This document shows, one piece after another, positions 11,311 through 23,900 of a DNA stretch of 64,000 nucleotides. The notes below the pieces were generated by a model, which was not told the DNA's origin, made no database searches, and saw only the letters and a program-made list of their open reading frames with translations. Position 1 is the stretch's first letter; every line of letters starts with the position of its first letter. The translations under genes and the position numbers were made by a program. The stretch is taken from positions 200,893,553-200,957,552 of the forward strand of contig CM048552.1 in the NCBI GenBank assembly GCA_026413225.1, given 5' to 3'. The stretch is from Otis tarda (lineage: Eukaryota; Chordata; Aves; Otidiformes; Otididae).

Positions 11311-13217
11311 ACGTATGTGAAAGAGAAGGCAAAAAGATATCTAATAATTATTTTCTCTTGACCTTTTTCTTCTTGCTAAAAGACCCCAATATGACCTATA
11401 TTGGCATTCATCACTGCAGTCACTATCTTCCTTGGTAGCCTGTCCCCATTTCCATCCCCTGGCAAAGCCTTCACCTGAGCTTCCTTTTTGCAATCTGTTC
11501 AGCCAAGCTGACCTCCTGCAGAGCCTGTCTGTTTTCGTGCTAATAGGGATAGAGCAAAGAGGCTTTAAGGAGAGAGGCTATCCTCAGACTCCTCCGCTGA
11601 CAGGACAGAATTGTCACATCCATACTACATAGTACTTGGTTTGGGGTCTCCTCTGGAGCTCCTGTACAGCAGAATTATGGTTTTGTGCTTAAGGTTAGTT
11701 TCTTTTTTTTAATCCCCAGTTGAAATCATCTGACATAATGTGGGGTCTGTACATAACAGTGAGGGAATTTTTCTTGAAATTGAGAGCATATATAGCATTC
11801 ACTGGGTGAAGATATTCCTCATGAGATCTGAGAGTGCAAAGTCTTTTGGGACGCTCTTGGAAGACAGGAAGACCTGGTACAGACCCATTCCTACTATCTT
11901 ATAGAAATAATCCCTGAAATGAACTACCTACTGAACATCCCAGGCTCTTACCTTGGAATAAGCTAAATGGAGCAGTCGAAAACAGAGTCAGCAGAATTTG
12001 CAATAAAGCAATGTGCATGATCAAAGCCCTAGGGCTCAAATTAACTCTCTGAAAATTTTATTTGGCAGACAAATACAGAAGAGAGAGTTTCTTACTTCAT
12101 TCTGGTATATAGCAGCACCTTGGCATAGAGTAGAAGGAAGCAGCAATAATGAGAAGGTCCAGCTTTCCTCCTGAAGTATACTTAGGGGTGATAACAGCTT
12201 CACAATCTAGAGAAACACAGTGGATGAAGGATGTTCAAAGTTGTCTGGAATGTACTGAGAGTACAGCTGCTAAAAGGCATCAAGTCACTGGGGAGCATGT
12301 GTGAACTGAACATTTTGTGCAGGTATGTAATTGCGCTATCACTGAAGCAATTTCCATAGGAGTAAAATAGTTACCTCCAGCATAAATGTTCCTGATGAAT
12401 GTGAAGACTTTTCTCAAAAATAATAGAATTAATTCTAAGCAATAGGTAAAGTTCTAAACATAAGAGGACTGATGCATTTTTACCTGAGTCACAGCTACTG
12501 CTTATCTGGGATGAATTAGGAAATTTTGGACACAATGGTTAGAATTTAGCTTTGCTTTAATGTTGCTTTGGCTCTGCCAAATTCTTCTTTTAGTATGTTT
12601 CTAGTCATGCTTATCTTGCTAAGTACATTTTGCCATCAATCCTGTTTCTCATAACTGTATTTCATTCATGGTTATTGTGTCTTTTCCAGTAAGTAAAACC
12701 CCAAGAAGTATGGACATACAGAAATTAATAAAGAAAATAAATAAAAAAGTAGTTGTAAAGCCCACACATAAATACAAAGTATTGTGAAATATTTAGTATC
12801 ATTACACATGTGAAGCATAATAGTATTTCCTGACTAGCTGAAACCAGATGAAACTATCTATATTCTTTCAGCTTGTGAGTAATGGCCAATAATAAGTCCT
12901 GGAAATACATTTTTCCAGTTGTGATACTTCACTCAATCCTAATTCACAACAACGAACTTTATCAAATTTACTGCTGACTTTACAGGAAATAAGTACCATT
13001 TTTTCTTTTTCTATCATTTTAATTTCGTCTCTTCTTCAGAATGTTCATTTAGAAAAGTAAGTAAAGCAAATCATTAATTCAGTTAGGAAGTCCAAATTAG
13101 ATGCATCAACAGAAAAACACAAATATGTTGATCAATGTATGTAGTAAGGCATAACTGGTCAGTTTTTGTCTTTAAATGCACATAGACATAGTGAATTTCT
13201 GTTATAGCTGCACATGT
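11311..13217. other. Stretch without a recognised gene
   Basis: AT-rich sequence with no recognisable repeat, exon or RNA gene. A short AT-rich run with three aataa-type motifs lies near 12725-12750. Confidence 0.5.
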
Positions 13218-13443
13218 TGTTATAGGACAAGGTTTTAAAATAGAGGGAGGTAGATTCAGACTTGATATAAGGAAAACATTTTTTACAATGAGGGTTGTGG
13301 AACACTGGCACAGGTTGCCCAGAGAGGTGGTGGATGCCCCATCCCTGGGAACATTCAAGGCCAGGTTGGATGGGGCTCTGAGTAACCTGATCTGGTTGGA
13401 GATGTCCCTGCTCCTTGCAGGGGGGTTGGACTAGATGACCTTT
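13218..13443 (+). mobile_element. CR1 LINE 3' fragment, 5' part of an interrupted copy
   Basis: Forward-strand CR1 running from the tataggacaagg segment through gaggtggtggatgcccc to ctagatgaccttt. At that point it is cut by an LTR and resumes after it at 13943. Read together, the two parts give an ordinary CR1 3' end. The copy is 5'-truncated and carries only the last codons of ORF2. High similarity to the other young copies shows the CR1 was recent when the LTR arrived. Confidence 0.93.
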
Positions 13444-13618
13444 TGTTGTGGTTTTGTTTAGTGAGGGGGGGGCCTAAGGTGGTAGCTTCTGTAGGAAACT
13501 GCTAGAAGTCGCTCCCCTTTGTTCAGTGGACTCGGCCCGGCCTAGGGCGGACCCGCTTCTGGCCAAGGCCGAGCCCATTGGTAGCAGAATGTTCCGTGCT
13601 AATGCCTCTGCAATAACG

Positions 13619-13626
13619 TATTTAAG
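13619..13626 (+). promoter_or_regulatory. TATA-like box of the short LTR
   Basis: The octamer tatttaag is preserved in both LTRs of this family and lies about 175 bp from the LTR start, downstream of an inverted CCAAT motif. This placement fits a U3 promoter. Activity is not shown. Confidence 0.55.
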
Positions 13627-13773
13627 AAGGGGAAAACAGAAAAAAAAGAGAGAGAAGATGTGAAGAAGCTGAGTGGGGGCAGAGACGCAGAGGGGCACGT
13701 GTTAAGCTCAGGAAGAGGGAGGGGTGGGGGGAGGTTATCTTGTTCTCTGTCTCATTATCCTGCTGTTTTTAGT

Positions 13774-13779
13774 AATAAA
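13774..13779 (+). promoter_or_regulatory. Polyadenylation signal of the short LTR
   Basis: An aataaa hexamer lies in the context tagtaataaatgaatag, which is shared with the long LTR copy. It probably defines the R/U5 boundary region. Confidence 0.6.
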
Positions 13780-13942
13780 TGAATAGTTTTCCCCGTAACA
13801 GTAACTTTAAGGATTTTCTCCCTGTCCTTATCTCAAACCTTGAGCCATTTTTCTTATATTATCTCCCCCTATTCTCTTGGAGGGTGGGGGGAGTGAGAGA
13901 GAGACTGTGTAGTCTGGTCCCGATCAGGCCTGAACTACGACA

Positions 13943-13993
13943 CCTTTGAAGGTCCCTTCCAACTCAAACTATTCTATGATTCTATGGCTCTAT
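13943..13993 (+). mobile_element. CR1 LINE 3' end, continuation after the LTR
   Basis: This resumes the CR1 at cctttgaaggtcccttcc and ends in two attctatg octamers, the CR1 3' tail. The first five bases duplicate those just before the LTR. Confidence 0.92.
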
Positions 13994-15462
13994 ATACCCC
14001 TGAAAAAATTCTGGTTTAACTTCTTGTTTAGGTGCCTAGCAAGATGTATTGTTCCTTAATGTTTGCATAGATTTTGAACCCATCAATATTTAATTTCTTA
14101 GTTAATACATATTGATTCCTGATAAAAGACATATTAACTTCTGCTTCTTACTTGGTATCTGGATTCAAATGAGGGTTTCAAAAAAAGGAAAGCGGAAACA
14201 AAAAAAAATTAATATGTACAAAAACATTACGGTGTAAAATCAAACTGAATAAACTATTCATAGTGGATCCCTGGAGAAAGAGATGCTTGTATAAGTCTCA
14301 TGAAGAGAGACAGAGAATCCACTAAGATTGTGTAAGGCACCATACAGAAGAAAGCAGAAAAGGCTCTGTTTAGGATCCATCTCCTGTATCCATGCATACA
14401 TCTTAGACACTTAAGGGATGAAACACTGTTTTATGGTGCCAACTTTCTCCTCATTAATCATAGAAGAAAAATAGTTTGAAATTAATTGGCTATGGTTAGC
14501 TGTGGTTACCCAGGCAGTAAATTTTAATAAACAAATAAATGTAAGAAAGTGATGGAACCCAAGTTTTCCTCTCCAGGGGTTTTGACCATATTGAAAACAT
14601 GTTTGTGCTATGTGTCTTATGACAGTGTATCTATATGTACACACATATACTGGCCATTTATTTTCAAATTACTTTGAATTGCCAGTGACTGCCTAGTTGC
14701 CTCGTCTTCAGATGGAACCGTCTCTGTAATGACTGAAAAAAATTTTTTAAAATCAATGCTGATTTCATCCTCCTGCTCTTAATTTTAAGCCAATATGGTA
14801 GAATATGAATGACAGTCAAATGATTGAGAACCATCAAACCCTGAAGTGAAGCCTTCTACAGACAGTGAATTGCAAAAATATAGACAAAAGGGTCCTATAT
14901 TGATATTTGTTGTCCAGCTGCAGTCAAAGTGGAGGCATTATATATTACTTTTCTCCCTCTTACTACCCTATTACTTGTGAGTGATGGCTATGACTAGTAT
15001 TGACTACTGAATATTTATCACTACATTGAAGCCTTGGGGTTACACACAGTGCCAAGAAGCAGTGCTTTAATTCTCATAACTACGCCCTACTCCATTTTGC
15101 TTGTGCAGTCCAGAACAGGTCTTTTTGGAAATGCAGCTGTTCAGTGCAGACAACATCACAAGGACTGAGTTACTGGAGTCTTCTGGTTTGTATTTACAAC
15201 TATGCCACTGAGTCTCTCATGAATCACCATTTCCTGACTTACTCTCTCTAGTTGCAGATAAATAAGGTAAAGCCCAGAAGAAAATTCTCAGCAGACAAAA
15301 ACAAGAAAGAAGCTGAATACAAGGTAAACTCAAATGAATCAGAGCAATAAGAATCTCCCAAATCAACCTGGCTGTTCACAGATGGGTTGCTAAACTACTG
15401 ACAACGCATTACTGGTTTCTGCCAGATTGCCCACCTAGAACAAACATCTACAATAGGAAGAT
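13994..15462. other. Stretch without a recognised gene
   Basis: AT-rich sequence with short A runs near 14200. No exon, RNA gene or repeat family that I can recognise. Confidence 0.5.
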
Positions 15463-15750
15463 TTCATAGAATCATAGTCATACTATTTGGAAGGGACATC
15501 ATGACGCCACTTATTCCAGTGTCTCACTCGAAGGGGGTCTGTGGCCCACCTGCGATCAGGTCAATCGCATGTTGGCAACAGACCCACTATGTCTAGCCTA
15601 CTCCTGAAAACCTCCAAGCTCAAAAATTTTGCTGTCTTCCTGGGTAATTTGTTGTGGTGTTGTGCTATCCTCCTAATAAAAATATTTTCCTATGATTTCC
15701 TAAAAGTGGAAGATTTGATTTGTTACATTTACTTAGTGTTAATGAGCTAG
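15463..15750 (-). mobile_element. CR1 LINE 3' fragment, old divergent subfamily
   Basis: The reverse strand ends in catagaatcatag-type octamers, preceded by ggaagggacatcatgac. Further upstream are segments recognisable as the CR1 3' region (cctgggtaatttgttgtgg, ctccaagc). Divergence from the other copies is high and the typical gaggtggtggatg block is hard to find, so this is an older or different subfamily. The inner end is approximate. Confidence 0.65.
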
Positions 15751-18700
15751 ATCCAGAAAAGGCAAGTAATACTGTAAGTGGGATGTAGGTGAACTTTAGC
15801 TACCTAAATGCCAAGTTATGCTTACTCTTGCAAGAGAACTAACAGTGAAAAGAAGGGAGCCATTATCTCTCTCCACAGTGCCTGCATTTAAGAGCCTATT
15901 TCAAATGAAGGTACAGACCTATTTTCCAGGACAAATGTAGAACAATGAATCCCACATGGAGGGAATATGTCTCACACCTTTAAACAAGAGGCTTAAGAAG
16001 CAAGATACCAAGACTCATTCTTTGCTTCAGTATTTCCTGGAATTATTTTAGGTTGTTCCATATTCAGGATGTTTTTACTGAATCCTAAAATATGATTTGA
16101 GATCCCATTCCAATGGCCACCACACCTTAAAAGTTTATCAGCCTTTATTGTCTGTCAAGTAGTCACTTCACTGAGGTACAACTGAGGAAAACAAACTTCA
16201 TATCAAATTCAGCTCAGCATTTTCTGTGGGAAGGCAATGGTGAAAAGGTATGCCAAGATTTTAATGAATATAATAAAAGTTTGAATGATGATGCTAGGCA
16301 TGCCTTCCACAGGGACAGGTCATGAAATTTAATTAAGAGTCATATGCTTTGAGATCCTTTGATACCAAGCACTGTGTAACTGCAAATTAGAATGATTTCT
16401 TTACAAAATATAATCAGTGAAATTAATTCCTGACCTAATTTTGGTATTCAAGGAATAAATTCTGCTGAATGTAAACCTAAATAATTATTTCATTGGCATT
16501 AGAAGATAAGTAAACTTTCACTTGCAATCTTCACACAGTACTACAGTCTAAGTATCCTTGACAAAGACTGTACAAGAACAGTCACTCATAATTTTTACAT
16601 GTTATTAACAGATTTTCTATCCTAAAATACCTGATAAATAAATTAGCATTGTCTTTAAATGATTTTTTTTCCATTTTGTAGTATCCTTTCCACAGTGTTC
16701 AAACAGCTGAGAAGGAATGTAGCACATGGATATCTGTAAAGTACGTTGGATTTCATTAAGTAATCTTTAGTCTTGCTCCTAATTAAATTAGTTATAACTT
16801 TCTTATCATATTAAACAGGTGTCCTAAGTGTATCCCTTATGTATTGTTAAACTGGGGAGGTGAGGGGAGGGTTGTATATTAGGTAAGAACTAGGGCATAT
16901 GAGTTTCAAATTTTCTTTTGAAAATTCTTAGCAGTTTACTTGGATTTTTGTTCAATTCTGTTCCTGTAAAATCTGTATATCATGAAAGACAAATCTTTGT
17001 CTGATCAGCATAAGCAAGAATGTATTTGTTTTTTCTGTTAAGGTGAATATTTAAAGGTATTCTGAGAGAATAAAAATACATGAGAACTACAAGCACAGGG
17101 AAAAAAGTCACACTGAGCATGGTTTGAGAATATAGGAATTATAGGATCTTGAGTTAAGAATGTGTCTTTACCACAGCCAGTAACTACCTTTCTACTCTTT
17201 CCCATTCTCCCCTCCTTCCAACTTCACAAGTGCCAACTGCTTTCTCAATCAGATACTGCTCATCTAATGCATATCTCAGTAAACTCTGATCATTCTGATT
17301 CTATGATTCTAAGATTAGTTTTTAAATTCCCTGTTTCTACTGCAAATCTGGACTTGTCCATCTGAAGTCTGTCACATTCTTCCAGCTATACAGGATTGTC
17401 TAATAAAAACATAACTTCTGCCGACAAATATTGTTCTGGTATTCTCGTAAGTATCTGTAGTGGTGCAAATGTATGTGCTTTCATATTCAGCAAATGCACA
17501 AGAACATCCTTGTTTTTGGCAAACACCACTTCACGACTCCATGTATCACTTTAACTTAATAAAGTAATCATAGAAAAAATAAATCTACCAGAAACCTTTA
17601 AAATAAAGTTAACCATTTTGTTATGTTGAAGCAAGGACCAACTGTGTAAATCCCTTCTTCAACAGGAACCTTGAGACTCCTTCTTCCCACATAGCGTAGA
17701 GTAAGGGAAGCAGATTACATTTTTTTTTTCTGTACTTAATCATTTGTAAGAGTTACTTATATGCAGTAGATATTAATTAAGTAAATCTTAACTGTTATTC
17801 AACACTGGTGAGCAATTGTTGACTTAATTTCATGCTGTTGTTAATTCATCAATTCATTGATTGGACTTCAATTGTCTTAGTCTGGAGGACTGCATTATTC
17901 AAAGGTAGTTAGTTTAATAACAGTAATAGAATTTTAATCTGATTCAGATAGATTTTGATATTTTTTTATTATTTAGCTATTAAACCCATAAAAAGGAAAA
18001 GAGTTTTTGTGGAGTTTTTTAAACTCCAGATTGTAATAAGGATGACCAAATCAAGAAATAAAAAAAAATGAAACTAGGCAATAATTCTTTACTCCCTTTT
18101 TTTTTGTTTCAAAGCTTCCATACTCACATACCAGAAATGGAAAGCTATATCCTCAAATATAGAAATCATATCTAACTAATCAAGAATTAATATAAAATCA
18201 TCTTATCAACTACTTGAGTTAAAAAAAAAAACACTCTAGAACATGTAAATATCTGTGCATTCAATGCAACTAATTTCTTCTGGTTAAGAGTTAAAAGTTT
18301 AATGGAAGTTATCGTCTAACCTGTATTAGCAGAGAGAAATAAGAACTTTCACATAGCATTTTATTCTGTGCTATGAAAGTCGTCTGCTATAGGCAAAAGT
18401 CTCTGTTCTAACATGAATCCTTGTCTCCATTAGCTACCAAGGGAGGGCACATAATGAGTTCAGACTAGACATTTAACTTTTTTACGGAAGTTGGGCAATG
18501 TGAAGTCTGTGCCTAATATACATAATTCCCTAGGACTTTGTGCATTCATGGAAGCTGGTTTGAAATCTTAGAAAAGCAAGCTCTTTCATAAGTTTTCACT
18601 AGTATTTATAGTTTTAACCCCAGATCAAAATCTTCTTAAATAATTAAATTAAAAGCCTATTTCTACTCACTTACATATTACGACAAGTGTAAGGCACTTT

Positions 18701-20265
18701 AAAAGCAGTCGCCAAGCAGCATGAGGAATCTTAAGGTACCAGCTCAGTGGGAACTGAGACCTGACTGAAACCAGAGAAACTTGATCCTTGAGCTAAGCTT
18801 CTGATTAAGACGACTGCCACATGCATACAGCGAAAACTTTTTCCGCTGGTCTTTTCCACATTGCAGAGAAGCCTCGAACTATCAGCAAATGGAACAAATC
18901 ACATTTCACCATGGTGGGCCTGGGTTGCAATAAACAAAAGGACTCTCAGAGATCTAATTCACCGCAGTTGCTGTGTGACCTGCCCAGGACTGGAGTTTCA
19001 TGGATTCCACTTAACAGGTTTTGAAATGAGCAACAAAATGCAAGCCTAACTGCTCATCTGGAATCAGCAGAAATTGCAAAACAGAATAAAAAGTTACTTG
19101 GATTTTTCTTTAAACCTTGGATTCAGACAAAGGTTCAGGTACTTTCACCTGGACTGCTTTATCTGCAAGTAAATGAAAAATGATTAGTAGTCAAACTGTT
19201 CTTGCTATTCTATAAATAACTCCTACTCAGAGATGGTTTCATTGAAAAAAAAGTAACTTACGTTATTCCTTTCCTAGTAAGAAAATGTCTTCTTAACAAA
19301 AAATCCTGAGCAGAGCTTTTGCTATGTGCAAATACTAACCTGCTTTTACACTGGTTTGTGAAGGATTATGGTTACCTATTGAAGTCATGAGGGGAAAAAA
19401 TCAAATGCAAATCGGTAGAAATCACTGAAACTTCTGTAATATATAAAGAGCAAACAAAGCTATAGTATGTGCTAGTTATAAGGAATATTAACTGTGTTCT
19501 TGTGTAGAAGTATAACTAATACATTAACTTATAAGCTAGACTACAAATTCATGGCAACTGCGATTACAGTCAGGAGCAGCAACAGAGTAGTATTTCACTA
19601 TCTGACAGTTTATGCTAATATACACTTTGCATTTAAATGCTGTTGCTGCTCGCCTGCCTGTTCTTCCCTCCCTGTCAGGATGCAGGTAACTTCTCCTGAC
19701 AACCAACAGTGATGATAAAGGCTGTGGCCCACAGCTAGTTGTCTTAAGAAAGCTCTTCCAATCATTGAGCTGAGATGCTCAGACCAGCTCAGACTACGAT
19801 CTCTCCTCATTTAGCAGCTCCAATCCATTTCTTCCCTGCAGGCATGTAGCAGAGAGCAGCTGCTTTCTTCATCTTCAGCTGGATTGTATTTAATCTGTCA
19901 CTGATCCATCCATCTAGACAGCAGAATTCCTTCCTACATCCCAGGCCATCTTTGCATTGGTAGATCTTACTAGAAGAAATCACAGGGATGGACTGTGTTT
20001 TACCTTTGAATAAGTCTTGAAGGCAATCAGATGGCTGAAGGTGCAGAATCAATTTTATATATTTGTCAGATAATGCAAATCTTTTGTCCGGCATGTAGAT
20101 CACTAGAAGACCTATATTTTTAACAGCTTTCACAGTGCTGATGAGACTTCTGTTAAATTCTTGGTAAAACTATTAATTTGGAAAAGAACATCAGGGACAT
20201 GGAATATTTAGAAATTCTGGAATATTCCTGTGAGGGAGAGTAGGATTACCTAGTAACCATGCACA
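15751..20265. other. Very AT-rich stretch without a recognised gene
   Basis: No repeat or exon recognised in these 4.5 kb. The part between about 16300 and 18650 is strongly AT-rich, with many taatt and attaa motifs and A/T homopolymers near 17720, 18061, 18100 and 18223. The part around 19500-20130 has open frames on both strands without any domain. I see no RNA gene. Confidence 0.5.
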
Positions 20266-20510
20266 TTTTAAAATAGAGGGAGGAGATTAGATATTAGGAG
20301 AAAATTTTTTACAATGAGGGTGGTAGAGCACTGGAACAGGTTGCCCAGAGAGGTGGTGGATGCCCCATCCCTGGAAACATTCAAGGCCAGGCTGGATGAG
20401 GCTCTGAGCAACCTGATCTGGTTGGAGATGTCCCTGCTTCTTGCAGGGGGGTTGGACTAGATGACCTTTAAAGGTCCCTTCCAACCCTAACCATTCTATG
20501 ATTCCATGAA
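20266..20510 (+). mobile_element. CR1 LINE 3' fragment, young
   Basis: Forward-strand CR1 beginning at ttttaaaatagagggagg and running through the HWNRLPREVV-coding block, gcaggggggttggactag and the octamer tail (attctatgattccatg). It is 5'-truncated at nearly the same place as the copies at 13218 and 43322. The sequence is very close to those copies, so it comes from the same or a sister subfamily. Confidence 0.95.
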
Positions 20511-20779
20511 ATAAAAAGAACAGTATCTTAAAGAAAATAGCACCACTAGAGTAAAAAATAAACTATAAACCAACTACTAAATAAATAAATAGATATGCAT
20601 GTATATTCATATATGCAAAATAAATAAAACTTTTAAAAGGCATAAATATGCAACCTGTGCAGCTAATTGCAATATATATTTTCCCTCTGATGGATGGACT
20701 GTCAAGTCTTTGGTGAACGGGTGTGCAATTGAAGACATAATTTGCCCCTGAGGGTAATAGCTGTTTCATGATGACAGAA

Positions 20780-20900
20780 TCAGGCAGTGCTCTGATTAGA
20801 CATATTTCAAATTGGCCGTGTTTGTGCCCATTAACAGCTGGAGGAAGAAGGGAGTCCTAATTAGCAAGAGTGTTGGAGATTTTTAAAAATAAATGTTGGA
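20780..20900. other. Candidate conserved non-coding block
   Basis: A repeat-free block with several taatt/attag homeodomain-type core motifs, a cagctg E-box and well balanced base composition beside AT-rich neighbours. This is the look of many vertebrate enhancers, but the call is from appearance only. A multi-species alignment would decide it. Confidence 0.2.
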
Positions 20901-23900
20901 AAACTTAGTGACTGACTAAACAAATTGGGAATTAACATCATGTTGTGTTCTGCTGCTGTCTACTTGTGAATAACGCATGTCATAGGAAAGATATTAAAAG
21001 AGCTCTATAGAAAAGCTGACATTTGGAGCATGATTAAGTATAAACTAGAGGTTTTTTTTTTTTTCATTTCCCCATTGCCTTCACCATCTCCCACGAGATT
21101 TGATCCCAAATACTGGGATTATCACAGAACCATGTAAAACTATATCAGATGAACTTTGTCTTGAGTGTCAGGAACCTTCAAGATATGGATCTTGGAAAGT
21201 TGCCTCTAACAGCTGCTGAAATTACACGAGAAATGATTTCCCATGAGATTTTAACAGCATCCAAGTTGTGATACTTCTTCCTCCCTGGAATTCAGCTCAG
21301 AAAAAGAAAAAAAAAAAACAGTAGCTGTGGGATGGATCAGCAGACAAAAATGCAACTTCTTCACCCACGGTTCAAGTCCAAAAATAGCTCACCCTAGACT
21401 ACTAGGTACCCAAAATAGACGAAGACAAATAGGACTTTGAAAAGACAGAGAAAGAACCGATAAAACATTTATAAAAATTTGTCTTCCTGTTGCCATTCAC
21501 TTCTCTATTACATTTTCTCCCAATTACATTGTAAAAAAGGGCTCTAAAACTCTGTCTTGTACATATAACTTTAGCAAAGAAGTTAGAGTTAGAATGTTTC
21601 CCTAACAGCACTCTAATTAGATTCTTGATTACCTGCAAGTGTCCTGCTATAGGAGATACTCAGGCTTGACTGGTGATCTAAGCATTAAGACCTACCAGTT
21701 TAGAGTTAGAAAGTTTCTTTAATACTGGTTGAAGGCTGGATGAACAGCAGAGCAGGCTAACCAAGAATAAATGAAAATTCCCTTCTTTGGATTTAAAAAA
21801 AAAAATTAACGACATAAACATCTATTAGCTATTATCTACACATATTTATAATTCTTCAGTGCAGACAAGGGTCCTCAGGCAGCTTTTCTGCCATCCTATG
21901 ATCACAGGAAGAGTAGCTGAGGTCTGACTTTTCACATGGCCATTACTGTCAGGTTGTGTCATTGAATTTTCATCTCCACACATGAAGGAACAGACGGGCA
22001 GGTGGAGGAGCCCCAGTCACCTCCTCAGACCACTGGACAGCCATCACCATGGAAGAGTTCACTGCCTACAGAGGTGTGGCATCATTATGGGATGCAGGGG
22101 AACAGCATTTGTGGATTGTACATGAGTTATAATCAATCTGTTGAATACTTCACAATCTAACATCAGATCTAGGGCATCTTCATTAAAAACGGCTCCTAAC
22201 AGCTTGAATTTATTCTTGTGTCTTCTCCCTGTAATTTGCTAAGCAGCTCACTCTACTAACCCTCATCATTTTGTCTCAGAGGTTCTGCAGTCTGGTTTTT
22301 TATTTGAACTGAGCTAAAAGAGCTACACAGTTACAGAGAAGCTCAGTTTTTGGTTAAAAATATATGAGGCAAGCCTCACTCTTCAAGCCTGAAAATACAA
22401 ATGAAGAAGTTACAGAACTCAGAAAATAAAAGAAAGTCCTTAGGATATTTATTACCTTCTGAAAACTTAACACTTTGAAGTCACCCATGCGCTTGGCATA
22501 CTTGGGACTGGTTGTACTGTATCCATCTCTTCACTTTAATCATCAAACCTATTCTGAGCATCTGGACACTTTTTCCCCTAAATTACCAGGAGCTTGTAAC
22601 CGCTGTCCTGCTAAGAACTGATTCCTCAATGAAAATCTGCAGTTCTCTATAATGAAAATACAACACTGGAATCGGTGGAACGAGATTGCAAAGTTTCTAA
22701 ACCAGTTATTTAACACTCTTATTCTTTGTGATTGATAGTCTATTTACTTAATTAAATAGGCCTGCAGTCTTTAGCTCATTTAACCTTACTCTGACACACT
22801 GTACTGACAACTTCCAATGCTTCCTCAAAGTAATAACCTTACAGATTTTGCTATTCAAACAGCAGTGCTCTGTCTCACATGGATTTTTGTGTGGGATTCA
22901 TTCCTGCCGTTAAGGCTTTGCAGAAATGGGCTATCAAGGAATGCTCACTGGAGCTGTGTGCCTTTTAAACAGCTGCATTTAGGCTATCCTAAGGAAAGAC
23001 TCCCTGGGATAATCAGAACTGTTTCCACATGGTATTTATGACACAGGACCAGGCAAGGAGAGATTTTCAAAGGCACTGAAGACCAACCAGAGGCCTAAAA
23101 CTTTAGACACAGTTAGAAGTCAGCCAGACACAGCAGCCATTGAACATCCTCTGCAGTCCTATCTTAAATTGTCTTCTAATTTTCCACTTCAGAAGTTCAA
23201 AGTATGGCAAAAGTGTGTTTCCTAGTGAGTCAAACTTTAGGTTCAACTGAAGCAACGTTTTTATTATTCTCCAGATGGAAATATTTGTCATTGTTTACTC
23301 CTAAAAATAGATCCACCCACCAGTCTCTCTGGGAACAACTGCTTAGAATGAATACACAAAAATGATTAACGCGATGAACTGCAGCATAAAAGGAGGTGTG
23401 TCCTCCGACTGACTCCTCAAGCCAGAGGTGAAGCGTGCAAATGGGAGAAACTGAAAACTAAAGACTAATCCTCAGAGTGAAGTGGGAATTGAAATGTTGC
23501 CAAACTTCTGGTTTAGGTACCACAAAGAAGGACAGATGAGTTTTCCTCCCTGATGTATGAGGGTAAGCACAAACTGAGCCCTGAAAGTTCCCTGACACTG
23601 AGAATTGAACCTAAAAATTAAGAAGCCAGACTTGCAGTTCAGATTTTAAGGAATGTCTCCCTTTGTATGTCCTTGTATGTTTTGTAAAACAAAAAGAACC
23701 TCCAGAGTTAGGGAAAGTCTTTTTTACAAGATCGATGGTAAATACATAAGTTTGTCATGAACATATATCACAAACTACTCGAGTCCGGTATGTCCTAAAG
23801 TCTGAAGAATAATCTAAAATCCATTATCTTCTCCCAGATGAGGCACAGAAGCCAAAGGCAGACTGAAGCCGAGTGAATTTCCACCGTAGCTCACCTAGGG

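Larger units (their letters stand above)
13444..13942 (+). mobile_element. Solo LTR, short form, inserted into a CR1
   Basis: A complete 499-bp LTR beginning tgttgtgg and ending ctacgaca. It is flanked by a perfect 5-bp target duplication, ccttt, at 13439-13443 and 13943-13947; removing the LTR and one copy restores an uninterrupted CR1. It carries an inverted CCAAT motif (13577-13581), a tatttaag TATA-like box and an aataaa signal. A G-rich run (gggaggggtgggggg) sits at 13717-13731. It lacks the roughly 620-bp central segment of the related LTR at 6859-8001. There is no internal proviral sequence, so it is a recombined solo LTR. Confidence 0.93.
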
